Origin: Defluviimonas sp. SAOS-178_SWC
Lineage (GTDB): Bacteria > Pseudomonadota > Alphaproteobacteria > Rhodobacterales > Rhodobacteraceae
Length of the DNA: 64,000 nucleotides
Assembly (NCBI RefSeq): GCF_039830135.1
Contig: NZ_CP156081.1
Span: 2,838,001 to 2,902,000, forward strand
Reading direction: 5' to 3'
Both the position numbers and the translations under genes were made by a program. Each line of letters starts with the position of its first letter. Within the stretch, counting starts at the first letter, position 1. The notes under the pieces were generated by a model. That model searched no databases, was not told the origin of the DNA, and saw nothing but the letters and a program-made list of their open reading frames with translations. This document shows positions 18,081-27,311 of this stretch, one piece after another.

Positions 18081-19459
18081 AAAAGCACCAATGCCGCCAA
18101 TCCCAGGAAGGCGAAGAATCCGACCACATCGGTCACCGTCGTCACGAAGGCCCCCGAGGCGAGCGCCGGGTCCACGCCTGCCTTCTCAAGAGCCACAGGA
18201 ACGAGGATCCCGGCAAGCCCGGCAACGACCAGATTGACCACCATTGCGGCAGCCAGCACCACACCGATCATCGGCGATCCGAACCAGACCCACCCGACCA
18301 GGCCCATCACCAGCGCGAAGACGATTCCGTTGACCGCCCCCACCATCGCCTCGCGCCGCACGACACGCCAGACGTTCGATCCGGTCAGGTCGCGCGTCGC
18401 GATGGCGCGCACCGCCACCGTCAGCGCCTGGGTCCCGGCATTGCCGCCCATCGAGGCGACGATCGGCATCAGCACCGCCAGCGCCACGATCTGGCTGATC
18501 ACCCCTTCGAACTGGGAAATGACTATGGAGGCCAGGATCGCCGTGACGAGGTTCACCGCAAGCCACGGCAACCGCTGCGTCGTCGTCTCGATCACAGTAT
18601 CGGACAACGACCCCTCGCCGACGCCGGCGAGGCGGAGGATATCCTCCTCATGCTCCTCGTCGAGAACCGCCATTGCGTCGTCGATGGTGATCACGCCGAC
18701 AAGCCGGTCGTCGGCATCGACTACGGGGGCCGAGATCAGGTGATACTGGTTGAAGGCATAGGCGACATCGCCTTCCTCCTCCAGCACATCGATGGTGCGG
18801 AAACTGTCCTCTGTGATGTCCTTGAGCGGCACAGAGCGTTTCGACGACAGAAGCTTGCCGAGCGTCACGTACCCCACCGGATGCCAGCGCGGATCGACCA
18901 GGATCACATGGTAGAACTGATCCGGCAACTCCTCGGCGTTTCTCAGAAAATCAATGGCCTCGCCCACCGTCCAGTGTTCCGGGGCCGTCACCACCTCGCG
19001 CTGCATGAGGCGGCCGGCGGAAAACTCCGGATAGGTCAGCGACTGTTCGACCGCGACCCGGTCGCTGTCTTCGAGCGCCCCGAGAATCCGCTCCTGCACC
19101 GGCTCCTCGAGGTCCTCGATGAGATCGACGACGTCGTCCGAGTCGAGCTCGCGCACCGCCTCGGTCAGAACTTCCTGCGGCAGCGCCGCGATCACTTCCT
19201 CGCGGATCGACTCGTCGAGTTCCGAAAGGATCTCGCCGTCGATCCCGCGCGACCAAAGCCGCAGAAGGCCGGCCCGCTGCGCCGGTCCGATCTGTTCGAG
19301 AAGGTCGGCGATGTCGGCCGCGTGAAGCGGCTCCATCAGCTCGTCGATGGTGGCGGCGTCGCCGGCCTCGACCGCGTCCAGGATGGCGTCGACGACCTTA
19401 GGATCGAGGCTGTATTCGTCCTCGTCCCGCTCGGCGATGTCGTCGTCCTGCTCCGCCAT
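18077..19459 (-). CDS. mgtE: Magnesium transporter MgtE
   Basis: This 460-residue Mg2+ channel has the acidic N domain (about residues 30-130), a CBS pair (about 135-260) with DDAMAVLDEEHEEDILRLAG linking to the plug helix, and five C-terminal membrane helices with the pore segment QIVALAVLMPIVASMGGNAG. Intracellular Mg2+ bound between N and CBS domains is known to close the channel in this family. Confidence 0.93.
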   Translation of the reverse strand: MAEQDDDIAERDEDEYSLDPKVVDAILDAVEAGDAATIDELMEPLHAADIADLLEQIGPAQRAGLLRLWSRGIDGEILSELDESIREEVIAALPQEVLTEAVRELDSDDVVDLIEDLEEPVQERILGALEDSDRVAVEQSLTYPEFSAGRLMQREVVTAPEHWTVGEAIDFLRNAEELPDQFYHVILVDPRWHPVGYVTLGKLLSSKRSVPLKDITEDSFRTIDVLEEEGDVAYAFNQYHLISAPVVDADDRLVGVITIDDAMAVLDEEHEEDILRLAGVGEGSLSDTVIETTTQRLPWLAVNLVTAILASIVISQFEGVISQIVALAVLMPIVASMGGNAGTQALTVAVRAIATRDLTGSNVWRVVRREAMVGAVNGIVFALVMGLVGWVWFGSPMIGVVLAAAMVVNLVVAGLAGILVPVALEKAGVDPALASGAFVTTVTDVVGFFAFLGLAALVLL

Positions 19460-19589
19460 TCTTCCCCCGGTCCGATTACCGCGACCTTATCGGAAGCAGT
19501 TTCAAAGAAACAGGGGCAAAGGACGGATTTCCCTGCGCCCCGCATGGGCTTAGACTGGCCGCGCAACAGGAACATGAAGGCGCGCGACC

Positions 19590-20882
19590 ATGACCGACCT
19601 GCTCATCGGCCAGACCTTGAGCTTCAGCGGAAACCCGATGACCGAGGGGATCGCGGCCGCCCGCCATTCGGCGCGCGGCGGCCTATTGATCGAGGGTGGA
19701 AAGATCGCGGCGGTGGGTGAGGCGGACGACCTTCGCCGGGCCCATCCGGACGCGCGCGTGACCGATTACGGCGACGCACTGATCTCGGCCGGCTTCGTCG
19801 ACGCCCATGCCCACTACCCGCAGACCGCGATCATCGCGAGCTGGGGCAAGCGGCTCATCGACTGGCTGAACGCCTATACCTTCCCCGAAGAGATGCGGTT
19901 TTCCGACCCGGCCCATGCGGCCGGGATCGCCGCCCGCTACTTCGACCTGACGCTGTCGATGGGGACGACGACCGTCTGCTCCTATTGCACGATCCATCCC
20001 GAAAGCGTCGATGCCTTTTTCACCGAGGCGCAGCGGCGGGGCCTTCGCGCCTATGCCGGCAAGACCTGCATGGACCGGAACGCCCCCGACGGGCTCCGCG
20101 ACACGCCGCAATCGGCCCATGACGACAGCCGCCGGCTCCTGCAGAAATGGCATGGCGTGGACCGGCTGTCCTATGTCATCACGCCACGCTTCTCGCCGAC
20201 CTCGACGCCGGAACAGCTGTCGGCCCTCGGCGCGCTCTGGGCCGAAAATCCGTCCTGCCTCATGCAGACGCACCTCTCCGAACAGACCGACGAGATCGCC
20301 TGGGTGAAATCGCTCTACCCTTCGGCGCGCGACTATCTCGACACCTACGAGGCGCACGGCCTTCTCGGCCCGGGCGGGCTTTACGGCCACGCGATCCATC
20401 TCGAACCGCGCGAGCGCGACCGGCTGCGCGAGGTCGATGCGAGCCTCATCCACTGCCCGACCTCGAATACCTTCATCGGCTCGGGGCTCTTCGACATGGA
20501 CGGTCTTTCCGCCTCCGGCCACCGGATCGGGCTCGCCACCGATACCGGCGGCGGGTCGAGCTTCTCGATGCTCCGCACGATGGCGGCGGCCTACGAGATC
20601 GCGCAGCTCCGTCACCGGGCCCTGCACCCTGCGGAACTCTGGTGGCTCGCCACCGAAGGGGCCGCCCGCGCCTTGCGCGCCGACGACCGGATCGGCAACC
20701 TCGCGCCGGGAATGGAGGCGGACCTCGTCGTTATCGACCTCGCCTCCACCCCCGCCATCGCCCAGCGCGCGGCGCGCGCGGGCGATATCTGGGAAGCGCT
20801 CTTCCCGACGATCATGATGGGCGACGACCGGGCGATCAGGTCGGTCTGGATTGCCGGCCGCCCACTTCCGAAGACGGCCTGA
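19590..20882 (+). CDS. guaD: Guanine deaminase
   Basis: This 430-residue zinc amidohydrolase converts guanine to xanthine. Expected features are visible: DAHAHYPQTAII for the first metal histidines, CMDRNAPDGLRD, the QTHLSEQTDEI histidine with its catalytic glutamate, GHAIHL, and TDTGGGSSFSMLRTM with the C-terminal metal aspartate. It is convergent with another nucleobase-type deaminase, suggesting a purine-nitrogen salvage area. Confidence 0.93.
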   Translation: MTDLLIGQTLSFSGNPMTEGIAAARHSARGGLLIEGGKIAAVGEADDLRRAHPDARVTDYGDALISAGFVDAHAHYPQTAIIASWGKRLIDWLNAYTFPEEMRFSDPAHAAGIAARYFDLTLSMGTTTVCSYCTIHPESVDAFFTEAQRRGLRAYAGKTCMDRNAPDGLRDTPQSAHDDSRRLLQKWHGVDRLSYVITPRFSPTSTPEQLSALGALWAENPSCLMQTHLSEQTDEIAWVKSLYPSARDYLDTYEAHGLLGPGGLYGHAIHLEPRERDRLREVDASLIHCPTSNTFIGSGLFDMDGLSASGHRIGLATDTGGGSSFSMLRTMAAAYEIAQLRHRALHPAELWWLATEGAARALRADDRIGNLAPGMEADLVVIDLASTPAIAQRAARAGDIWEALFPTIMMGDDRAIRSVWIAGRPLPKTA

Positions 20883-20975
20883 TCCAGCTGCGGCGCCTCC
20901 GGCGCCATTCCTTCACGGGGTCGCCGCGCCGGGGCGCGGCTCCGCTGCCCCGGGCCGATGCCCGTCTTCCGTACC

Positions 20976-21036
20976 CTCCTTCTCGTTTCATCTTGCCCGA
21001 AATACCTTCGGGGGTCCGGGGGCGGAAAGCCCCCGG
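20976..21036 (-). terminator. Intergenic motif plus GC hairpin after the 8-oxoguanine-type deaminase gene
   Basis: In the minus direction the hairpin CCGGGGGC-TTTCC-GCCCCCGG (21016-21036) is followed by a copy of the recurring motif, GAAGGTATTTCGGGCAAGAT. It sits 2 bases past the stop at 21038 and between convergent genes, consistent with a terminator. Confidence 0.65.
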
Positions 21037-21037
21037 C

Positions 21038-22375
21038 CTACGCCATGAGCCGGCGGGCCAGCCGAGACTGGTCGGCGATCGCGCGCCCCAGATCCAGCGT
21101 CGTGACCTGACCGTCGCGCACGACCGGCCGGCCCTCGACGAACAGATCCCGCACCCGCGTCGGCCCGCACAGGATGAGGGCCGCGACCGGGTCCCAGGCG
21201 CCCGCCGCCTCGATCCCCGAGACGTCCCAGATTGCGATGTCTGCCCGTTTGCCAGGCTCCAGCGATCCGCAATCGCGCCGCCCCAGCACCCGCGCGCCGC
21301 CAAGCGTCGCGATCTCCAGCGCCTCGCGGGCGCTCATCGCATCGGCACCGTTCGCCACGCGTTGCAGGAGCATCGCCTGCCGCGCCTCGGCGACAATGTT
21401 GCCGGCGTCGTTCGAGGCCGAACCGTCAACGCCAAGCCCGACCTTGACGCCGGCATCGCGCATCCGGCGTACCGGCGCGATGCCGGAGCCGAGACGGCAG
21501 TTCGAGCAGGGGCAATGGGCGATCCCGGTCCGCGAGCGGGCGAAGAGGTCGATCTCCGCCCTGTCGAGCTTCACGCAATGGGCGTGCCAGACATCGTCGC
21601 CGGTCCAGCCGAGATCTTCGGCATACTGGCCGGGACGGCAGCCGAATTTTTCGAGGGAATAGGCGATATCCTCGTCGTTCTCCGCCAGGTGGGTGTGCAA
21701 CATCACCCCCTTGTCGCGGGCGAGAATCGCCGCCTCGCGCATCAGGTCGCGGCTCACCGAAAAAGGCGAACACGGGGCAAAACCGACCCGGACCATCGCG
21801 CCGTCCGAAGGATCGTGGAAGGCGTCGGCGACGCGCTCCATGTCCTTCAGGATCGCCGGCTCCGCCTCCACCAGCGCGTCGGGTGGCAGCCCGCCCGCGC
21901 TCTCGCCGATGGACATCGCCCCGCGCGTCGGATGGAAGCGCAGCCCGATCTCGCGCGCCGCGTCGATCGTGTCGTCAAGCCGCGCCCCGTTCGGGTAGAG
22001 GTAGAGGTGGTCCGAGGTCAGCGTGCAGCCCGAAAGCGCCAGCTCCGCCAGCCCGACCAGCGCCGAGACCCGCATCTCCTCGGGCCCGAACCGGGCCCAG
22101 ATCGGATAGAGCGTCTTCAGCCAGCCGAAGAGCAGCGCATCCTGTCCGCCCGGCACCGCCCGCGTGAGGGTCTGGTAGAGGTGGTGATGGGTGTTGACGA
22201 GGCCGGGTGTCACCACACAGCCCCTGGCCTCGACGACCTCGCCGGTGGTCTGCAATCCCGGCCCCACCCCGGCGATGACGCCGCCCCGGATCAGCACATC
22301 GGCGCCCGCGACCTCGGCACGGTCGGCGTTCATCGTCACAACGCGCTCGGCGCCCCGGATGAGGATTTCGGACAT
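21038..22375 (-). CDS. 8-oxoguanine deaminase / AtzB-type amidohydrolase
   Basis: This 445-residue amidohydrolase is related to hydroxydechloroatrazine ethylaminohydrolase and bacterial 8-oxoguanine deaminases. Metal-site motifs are VNTHHHLYQTLTRAVPGG, MLHTHLAENDEDI, WHAHCVKL and VDGSASNDAGN. The natural substrate is more likely an oxidised purine or related heterocycle than a triazine, but this is inference. AGGAGG precedes the start by 7 bases. Confidence 0.82.
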   Translation of the reverse strand: MSEILIRGAERVVTMNADRAEVAGADVLIRGGVIAGVGPGLQTTGEVVEARGCVVTPGLVNTHHHLYQTLTRAVPGGQDALLFGWLKTLYPIWARFGPEEMRVSALVGLAELALSGCTLTSDHLYLYPNGARLDDTIDAAREIGLRFHPTRGAMSIGESAGGLPPDALVEAEPAILKDMERVADAFHDPSDGAMVRVGFAPCSPFSVSRDLMREAAILARDKGVMLHTHLAENDEDIAYSLEKFGCRPGQYAEDLGWTGDDVWHAHCVKLDRAEIDLFARSRTGIAHCPCSNCRLGSGIAPVRRMRDAGVKVGLGVDGSASNDAGNIVAEARQAMLLQRVANGADAMSAREALEIATLGGARVLGRRDCGSLEPGKRADIAIWDVSGIEAAGAWDPVAALILCGPTRVRDLFVEGRPVVRDGQVTTLDLGRAIADQSRLARRLMA

Positions 22376-22526
22376 GTGTTCCCTCCTGCCACCCCTTCGG
22401 CGCTACGGGAACGGCCGGCGACAGAAGGGGGAAGGACTCGTCCGGCAAGAGCAAGTCTAGGCAAATGCGGGGACCAGCACCAGCCGTTCGGGCCGAAAGG
22501 ACTTTCGCCCGAAGCCTGCGAATGGA

Positions 22527-23327
22527 TCAGGAATTAAGGACTTCCATGGCCGCGCGATGCATTTCCGCATTCGCCGCGGCGAGGACGCGTCCGCCCTGAT
22601 GAGCCGGCTGCCCTTCCCAGTCGGTGACGATACCGCCTGCCGCCTCGATCACCGCAATCGGCGCCTGCACATCGTAGGCTTGCAGCCCGGCCTCGACCAC
22701 GAGGTCGATCTGCCCGGCCGCGATCAACGCATAGGCATAGCAATCGAGCCCGTAGCGGGTCAGCTTCGCACGCGCCTTCAACCGGTTGAAGGCCGCGCCC
22801 TCCTGTTCGGTGCCGACTTCGGGGAAGGTGGTGAACAGGATCGCCTCGTTCAGGGGCCGTGGTCCGCGGGCCTTCAGCCGTCGCGTTCCCATCGGGCCGA
22901 CAACCTCCGCCACACCGAACCCGCCGCAGAAGCGCTCGCCGATGAAGGGCTGGTCGATCAGGCCGAAGACCGGCCCGGACGCGTCGGCGACGGATATCAA
23001 AACCCCCCAGGTCGGCGTGCCGGAGAGGTAGCTTCGCGTCCCGTCGATCGGATCGAGAACCCATGTCAGGCCGGAGGTTCCCGCCTTGACCCCGAATTCC
23101 TCGCCGAGGATGGCGTCGTCGGGGCGCCGCTCTGCGAGGATCTCGCGCATTCGCTCTTCCGACGCGCGGTCAGCGATCGTCACCGGATCGAAATGCGTCG
23201 TGACCTTGTTGTCGGCGGACAGCCCGTCGGAACGGAAATGCTCCAGCGTCGCCGCGCGCGCGGCGTCGGCCAGAGCATGTGCGGTGGCGATGAGCGCCGC
23301 GCGCTCAGCGTTGGAAATGGGGCTCAT
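22527..23327 (-). CDS. hisN: Histidinol-phosphatase, inositol-monophosphatase type
   Basis: This 266-residue Mg2+-dependent phosphatase of the IMPase fold catalyses dephosphorylation of histidinol phosphate in many alphaproteobacteria. Metal-site motifs are GEEFGVKAG, LDPIDGTRSYLSGTPTWG and the C-terminal DVQAPIAVIEAAGG. Inositol-1-phosphatase (SuhB) is the main alternative; the DPIDGTRSY variant and the length favour HisN. Confidence 0.85.
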   Translation of the reverse strand: MSPISNAERAALIATAHALADAARAATLEHFRSDGLSADNKVTTHFDPVTIADRASEERMREILAERRPDDAILGEEFGVKAGTSGLTWVLDPIDGTRSYLSGTPTWGVLISVADASGPVFGLIDQPFIGERFCGGFGVAEVVGPMGTRRLKARGPRPLNEAILFTTFPEVGTEQEGAAFNRLKARAKLTRYGLDCYAYALIAAGQIDLVVEAGLQAYDVQAPIAVIEAAGGIVTDWEGQPAHQGGRVLAAANAEMHRAAMEVLNS

Positions 23328-23385
23328 CGGGGACCTCGCTTGCTGCCCAAGCGGTAGCCCCCTGCCCCGGTCCGGTCAAGGCGCC

Positions 23386-23748
23386 TCAGGCGGCGTCCGA
23401 AAGCACCTTTGCAAGGTCGAAGAGCCGACGGCGCTGCGCCTCGGGAATCGCGTAGTAGGAGCGGACGAGCATCAGCGCTTCCTTGTCGGCGAGGATATCG
23501 CCGTCGATCTCCTCGACGATCGGGCTGCGCTGGTCGAGACCTTCGAAGAAGAAGCTGATCGGAACGCCCAGCGAATCCGCGATGTCCCAGAGCCGGGAGG
23601 CAGAGATCCGGTTCATGCCGGTTTCGTATTTCTGGATCTGCTGGAACTTGATTCCAACCTTGTCGGCGAGCTGTTGCTGCGTCATGCCCACCATCCAGCG
23701 GCGATGGCGTACGCGCTTGCCAACATGGACGTCAACTGGGTGTTTCAT
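23386..23748 (-). CDS. XRE-family helix-turn-helix regulator
   Basis: This 120-residue protein begins MKHPVDVHVGKRVRHRRWM and has the XRE helix-turn-helix at about residues 10-65 (MTQQQLADKVGIKFQQIQKY, ETGMNRISASRLWDIADSLG). A C-terminal tail of about 50 residues may dimerise. Start 23748 is preferred over two in-frame ATGs just upstream because GGAG then lies 6 bases before it. Very similar single-domain regulators are widespread in alphaproteobacteria; the target is unknown. Confidence 0.85.
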   Translation of the reverse strand: MKHPVDVHVGKRVRHRRWMVGMTQQQLADKVGIKFQQIQKYETGMNRISASRLWDIADSLGVPISFFFEGLDQRSPIVEEIDGDILADKEALMLVRSYYAIPEAQRRRLFDLAKVLSDAA

Positions 23749-24072
23749 CGTCATCTCCATACTATCGCTATAAGAATATCAAGCAAGTTACGTGCCAAAC
23801 AGGCATGCCCCCAAAGTTTTTCACGAAAATATTAAACCGGGGGAACTCGCTCAACGTCACGCGGATAACGCAAAGGAATGCCTGCAATTCGGGAAACAGT
23901 CACCCTATACGAAAATACATGTTCCTCCGCTCGCCTCCGGAGTCCTTCTCATTTTGCATTGCATTTTGCTAATCATGCGGATCAGGATTTTTCCATTTTG
24001 CAACACGCTTTTCCCGAACCGGGCTGGTCCTGCCCTTCCGGTGTGGATAGCTTGGCGCAAAGGGAGACGGTC
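23749..24072. promoter_or_regulatory. AT-rich divergent control region with three CATTTTGC repeats
   Basis: This 324-base spacer between the XRE gene and the quinone oxidoreductase gene holds no convincing gene. It is clearly more AT-rich than its surroundings and carries three direct copies of CATTTTGC at 23950, 23962 and 23994, spaced 12 and 32 bases. They lie 75-125 bases before the oxidoreductase start and could be regulator sites. Confidence 0.45.
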
Positions 24073-25032
24073 ATGGAAGCATTCGGAATTCGCGCCTACG
24101 GCGAGGCGCCGCAACGCCTCGATCTGCCAATGCCGGAGCCGGGGCCCGGTGAGGCGCGTGTGCGCATCGCCGCCTGCGGCCTGAATTTCGCCGATCTCCT
24201 GATGATCGACGGCAAGTACCAGGAACGGCCGGAACCGCCCGTGACGCTCGGCATGGAGCCGGCGGGCTGGGTCGATGCGCTCGGCCCGGATACGGACGGT
24301 CCGCCGGTCGGAACCCGCGTCGTCGTCTATGCGAATGCCGGCGGATTGGGCGAGTACGGCTGCTTTCCGGCCGCGCGCTGCCTGCCGATTCCGGATGCGA
24401 TGCCCTTCGACCATGCCGCGGCCTTCCAGATCGCCTACGGCACGAGCCACCTCGCCCTCGACCACAAGGCGCGGCTTCAGCCCGGAGAGACGCTCCTCGT
24501 CCTCGGCGCCGCCGGCGGCGTCGGGCTGACGGCGGTAGAGATCGGCAAGCGCATGGGCGCGCGGGTCATCGCCTGCGCCCGCGGCGCCGACAAGCTCGAC
24601 GCGGCGCGGGCGGCGGGGGCCGATCACCTCATCGACAGCACGGATGCGGATCTCAGGGCCGAGGTCAAGGCGCTTGGCGGCGCCGAAGTGGTCTACGATC
24701 CGGTCGGCGGGGACCAGTTCGACGCGGCCTTCCGCGCGACCAATCCCGACGGCCGCATCGTTGTCATCGGCTTCGCCAGCGGCAAGGTTCCGCAGATCGC
24801 CGCCAACCACCTTCTGGTCAAGAACATCTCCGTCATCGGACATTACTGGGGCGGATACCTGAAATTCCGGCCCGAGATACTGACCGGCAGCCTCGAAACC
24901 CTGATCGGCTGGTATGCGGAGGGCGGATTGCGCCCGCATGTCTCCCACCGGCTTCCCCTGGCCCGCGCGGGCGAGGCGCTGGAGCTACTGCGCAGCCGTC
25001 AGTCGACCGGAAAAGTCGTCGTCACCCTCTGA
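24073..25032 (+). CDS. NADPH:quinone oxidoreductase-type MDR protein
   Basis: This 319-residue zinc-independent medium-chain reductase begins MEAFGIRAYGEAPQRLDLPM. It contains CGLNFADLLMIDGKYQ, the Rossmann motif LVLGAAGGVGLTAVEIGKRM and the C-terminal substrate segment. It is probably cytosolic and NADPH-dependent, acting on quinones or enoyl compounds. The longer open frame upstream (from 23878) is not coding. Its 3' end overlaps the convergent LysR gene by 48 bases. Confidence 0.85.
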   Translation: MEAFGIRAYGEAPQRLDLPMPEPGPGEARVRIAACGLNFADLLMIDGKYQERPEPPVTLGMEPAGWVDALGPDTDGPPVGTRVVVYANAGGLGEYGCFPAARCLPIPDAMPFDHAAAFQIAYGTSHLALDHKARLQPGETLLVLGAAGGVGLTAVEIGKRMGARVIACARGADKLDAARAAGADHLIDSTDADLRAEVKALGGAEVVYDPVGGDQFDAAFRATNPDGRIVVIGFASGKVPQIAANHLLVKNISVIGHYWGGYLKFRPEILTGSLETLIGWYAEGGLRPHVSHRLPLARAGEALELLRSRQSTGKVVVTL

Positions 25033-25920
25033 GGCGCGATCCCCGGCGATCACCCTCAGGCAGCATTGCGCGTCGCCATAGGCGCAGCGCAATTGCGTCA
25101 CCAGCGCGTTGACGACCTCGCCCTTCTGCACGCCGGCCTGATACATGCAGATGTCGAGATGGCCGAGATCGGGCAGCGCGTTCGCGCCGTCGATGGCGAC
25201 GGTGCCGGTGGGCAAGGCACCGTCCATCCGCGCGCTGATCGAAAGGTCGGCGGCGACCGTCGCATCGGCCACCTGCTCGGATTCCCCCCCCACGGCGATC
25301 TCCCAGCGGATGCCGGCGCCGTTGAGGGCCGCCTGCGCGATGGGCCGGAAGAAACAGGTCTCGACGAAGGCGAGCCTGAGGGGACGCTGCTGCCAGGCGT
25401 TGCCGTCCGGCGCGCCGACCCAGACCAGACGGCGGGTGGCGAGCCGCTCGCCCCCCTCGCCCGGCGCTGCCTCGGTCGTCAGGATCACGTCGTAATCGCC
25501 GCGCGCGAATCCTTCCTTCAGCTTCGAGGTGAAGCAGGAAACGAGATTGATCCGCATCCGCGGATATTCCGCCGCCATCGCCTTCAGGATGCGCGGGATC
25601 TGAGGATAGACGATGTCATGCGGCACACCGAGGCGAAGCTCGCCCTCGAACGCGGTATCGGTCATCCGCGACAGCGCCTCGTCGTTCAGCTCCAGCATCT
25701 TGCGGGCATAGTTGAGAAGCTGTTCCCCCTCCGGCGTCAGCGTCAGCTTGCGCTGCGCGCGCGAAAAGAATTCCAGCCCCAGCCCCTCCTCCAGCCGCTT
25801 GATCTGCATCGAGACGGCCGACTGCGTGAGGTTCAAGAGCCCGGCCGCACGCGTGACGCCGCCGGCATCATTGACGGCGACGAGGGCGCGGAGGGCGGTG
25901 AGGTCGAGATTCCGGGGCAT
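24985..25920 (-). CDS. LysR-family transcriptional regulator
   Basis: This 311-residue regulator starts MPRNLDLTALRALVAVNDAG with the winged helix (LNLTQSAVSMQIKRLEEGLG, about residues 28-47), followed by an effector domain from about residue 92. The effector is unknown. The gene is divergent from a DUF1127 gene and its 3' end overlaps the opposite-strand oxidoreductase gene by 48 bases, so the last codons of both are mutually constrained. Confidence 0.85.
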   Translation of the reverse strand: MPRNLDLTALRALVAVNDAGGVTRAAGLLNLTQSAVSMQIKRLEEGLGLEFFSRAQRKLTLTPEGEQLLNYARKMLELNDEALSRMTDTAFEGELRLGVPHDIVYPQIPRILKAMAAEYPRMRINLVSCFTSKLKEGFARGDYDVILTTEAAPGEGGERLATRRLVWVGAPDGNAWQQRPLRLAFVETCFFRPIAQAALNGAGIRWEIAVGGESEQVADATVAADLSISARMDGALPTGTVAIDGANALPDLGHLDICMYQAGVQKGEVVNALVTQLRCAYGDAQCCLRVIAGDRASEGDDDFSGRLTAAQ

Positions 25921-26042
25921 GTTCAAAATCCGTGATGGAAGATCGGACAATCATTCATTTCCATAATTCATCACAAGGGCGCATATAAATCAAGCCTCCT
26001 GATGGATGCAGCCCGAAACATCACGATCAGACAGGAAACCAG

Positions 26043-26246
26043 ATGGAACACGCCCTTCCCCGCCGTCACCTCAGCCGCCCTGGCCTTCTCGCCCGGCTCC
26101 GCCACCGGATGGCCCATATCCGCCACCGCCGCAGGCTTCGCGACCTCAGCGACCACATCCTCGACGACATCGGAATCAGCCGCGACGCGGCCGAACGCGA
26201 GGCGTCGCGGCCGGTCTGGGACGTCCCCAACACCTGGCGCAGATGA
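26043..26246 (+). CDS. DUF1127 (YjiS-like) small protein
   Basis: This 67-residue basic protein has the arginine-rich DUF1127 core: MAHIRHRRRLRDLSDHILDD, then IGISRDAAEREA and a C-terminal WDVPNTWRR. In related bacteria DUF1127 proteins bind RNA and affect phosphate or stress-related RNA turnover, and some Rhodobacter members are cotranscribed with small RNAs. AGGAAACC precedes the ATG. A strong hairpin follows before the next gene. Confidence 0.85.
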   Translation: MEHALPRRHLSRPGLLARLRHRMAHIRHRRRLRDLSDHILDDIGISRDAAEREASRPVWDVPNTWRR

Positions 26247-26311
26247 ATCGACCAGGCAGTGGACTGAAGATCTTGAATTCTTCCAATTGCTTCCCGATAT
26301 TCCCTTGGGAA

Positions 26312-26333
26312 CGCGCGGCTTTCGGGCCGCGCG
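26312..26333 (+). other. GC-rich hairpin between DUF1127 and Bax-inhibitor-1 genes
   Basis: CGCGCGGC (26312-26319) pairs perfectly with GCCGCGCG (26326-26333) around a 6-base loop, 26 bases before the next start codon. There is no U-tract. It could act as an mRNA processing or stability element, or as the 3' end of a small RNA made from the DUF1127 transcript. Confidence 0.55.
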
Positions 26334-26359
26334 AATAGGAAATGTAACGGGAGGCTTTG

Positions 26360-27139
26360 ATGGCTGACTATCAAACGATCCGCGCCGGCCGGGCTGGTAC
26401 CCGGACGCTTGCGGTCGATGAAGGGCTTCGCGCCCATATGAACAAGGTCTACGGGCTGATGTCCGTCGGCATGCTACTGACGGCCGCTGCGGCCTGGGCG
26501 ATTTCGGGCCTCGCGGTCACGACCGACCCGACGCTCGCCGCGGCGCAGATCGGCGCGGACAAGTACCTGACCGGCTTCGGCGCCGCACTCTACACCTCGC
26601 CGCTGAAATGGCTGGTGATGTTCGCCCCCCTCGCCTTCGTCTTCGCCTTCAGCGCGATGATCGGGCGGATGTCGGCGGCGGCGGCCCAGCTCGTCTTCTA
26701 CGCCTTCGCGGTGACGATGGGCGTGTCGATCAGCTCGATCTTCCTCGTCTTTACCGGCATGTCGATCGTGCAGACCTTCCTCGTGACCGCGATCGCCTTC
26801 GCGGGCCTGTCGCTCTGGGGCTACACGACCAAGAAGGACATCTCGGGCTGGGGCTCGTTCCTGATCATGGGCGTGATCGGGCTTCTGGTGGCGTCGATCG
26901 TCAACATCTTCCTCGGCTCGCCGGCGGTCATGTTCGCGATTTCGGCGCTTGGCGTCCTGATCTTCGCGGGTCTCACCGCGTATGACACGCAGAACATCAA
27001 GAACACCTACATCGCCCATGCCCAGCACGGCGATGCGGAATGGCTGGGCAAGTCGGCGATCATGGGGGCGCTGAACCTCTATCTCGACTTCATCAACATG
27101 TTCATGTTCCTGCTGCAGTTCATGGGCAATCGCGAGTGA
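26360..27139 (+). CDS. Bax inhibitor-1/YccA-family membrane protein
   Basis: This 259-residue inner-membrane protein has about seven helices and the BI-1/UPF0005 features: an N-terminal cytosolic segment with LRAHMNKVYGLMSVGMLLT and the late helix LGVLIFAGLTAYDTQNIKN containing the conserved aspartate pair region. Bacterial members are proton-sensitive calcium leak channels or FtsH modulators. ATG 26360 is chosen over an adjacent TTG; GGGAGG precedes it. Confidence 0.9.
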   Translation: MADYQTIRAGRAGTRTLAVDEGLRAHMNKVYGLMSVGMLLTAAAAWAISGLAVTTDPTLAAAQIGADKYLTGFGAALYTSPLKWLVMFAPLAFVFAFSAMIGRMSAAAAQLVFYAFAVTMGVSISSIFLVFTGMSIVQTFLVTAIAFAGLSLWGYTTKKDISGWGSFLIMGVIGLLVASIVNIFLGSPAVMFAISALGVLIFAGLTAYDTQNIKNTYIAHAQHGDAEWLGKSAIMGALNLYLDFINMFMFLLQFMGNRE

Positions 27140-27164
27140 TCCGAGGCGACCAGACCAAAGACGA

Positions 27165-27195
27165 AGGGCCGGGGATTTCCCCGGCCCTTTTTTCT
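27165..27195 (+). terminator. Intrinsic terminator of the Bax-inhibitor-1 gene
   Basis: A perfect 10-bp stem, GGGCCGGGGA / TCCCCGGCCC with a TT-type loop, is followed directly by TTTTTTCTT, 26 bases after the stop codon. This is a textbook Rho-independent terminator. Confidence 0.92.
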
Positions 27196-27311
27196 TAGCC
27201 GCAACTCAGCGGGACGACGAAGGCCGCGATACCGGAATGGCTGCGTTTCCTGGGCCGGCGGGGCGAAAATATGTCGATTGACTACTTCCGATCCAAGGCG
27301 GGACAAAACGA

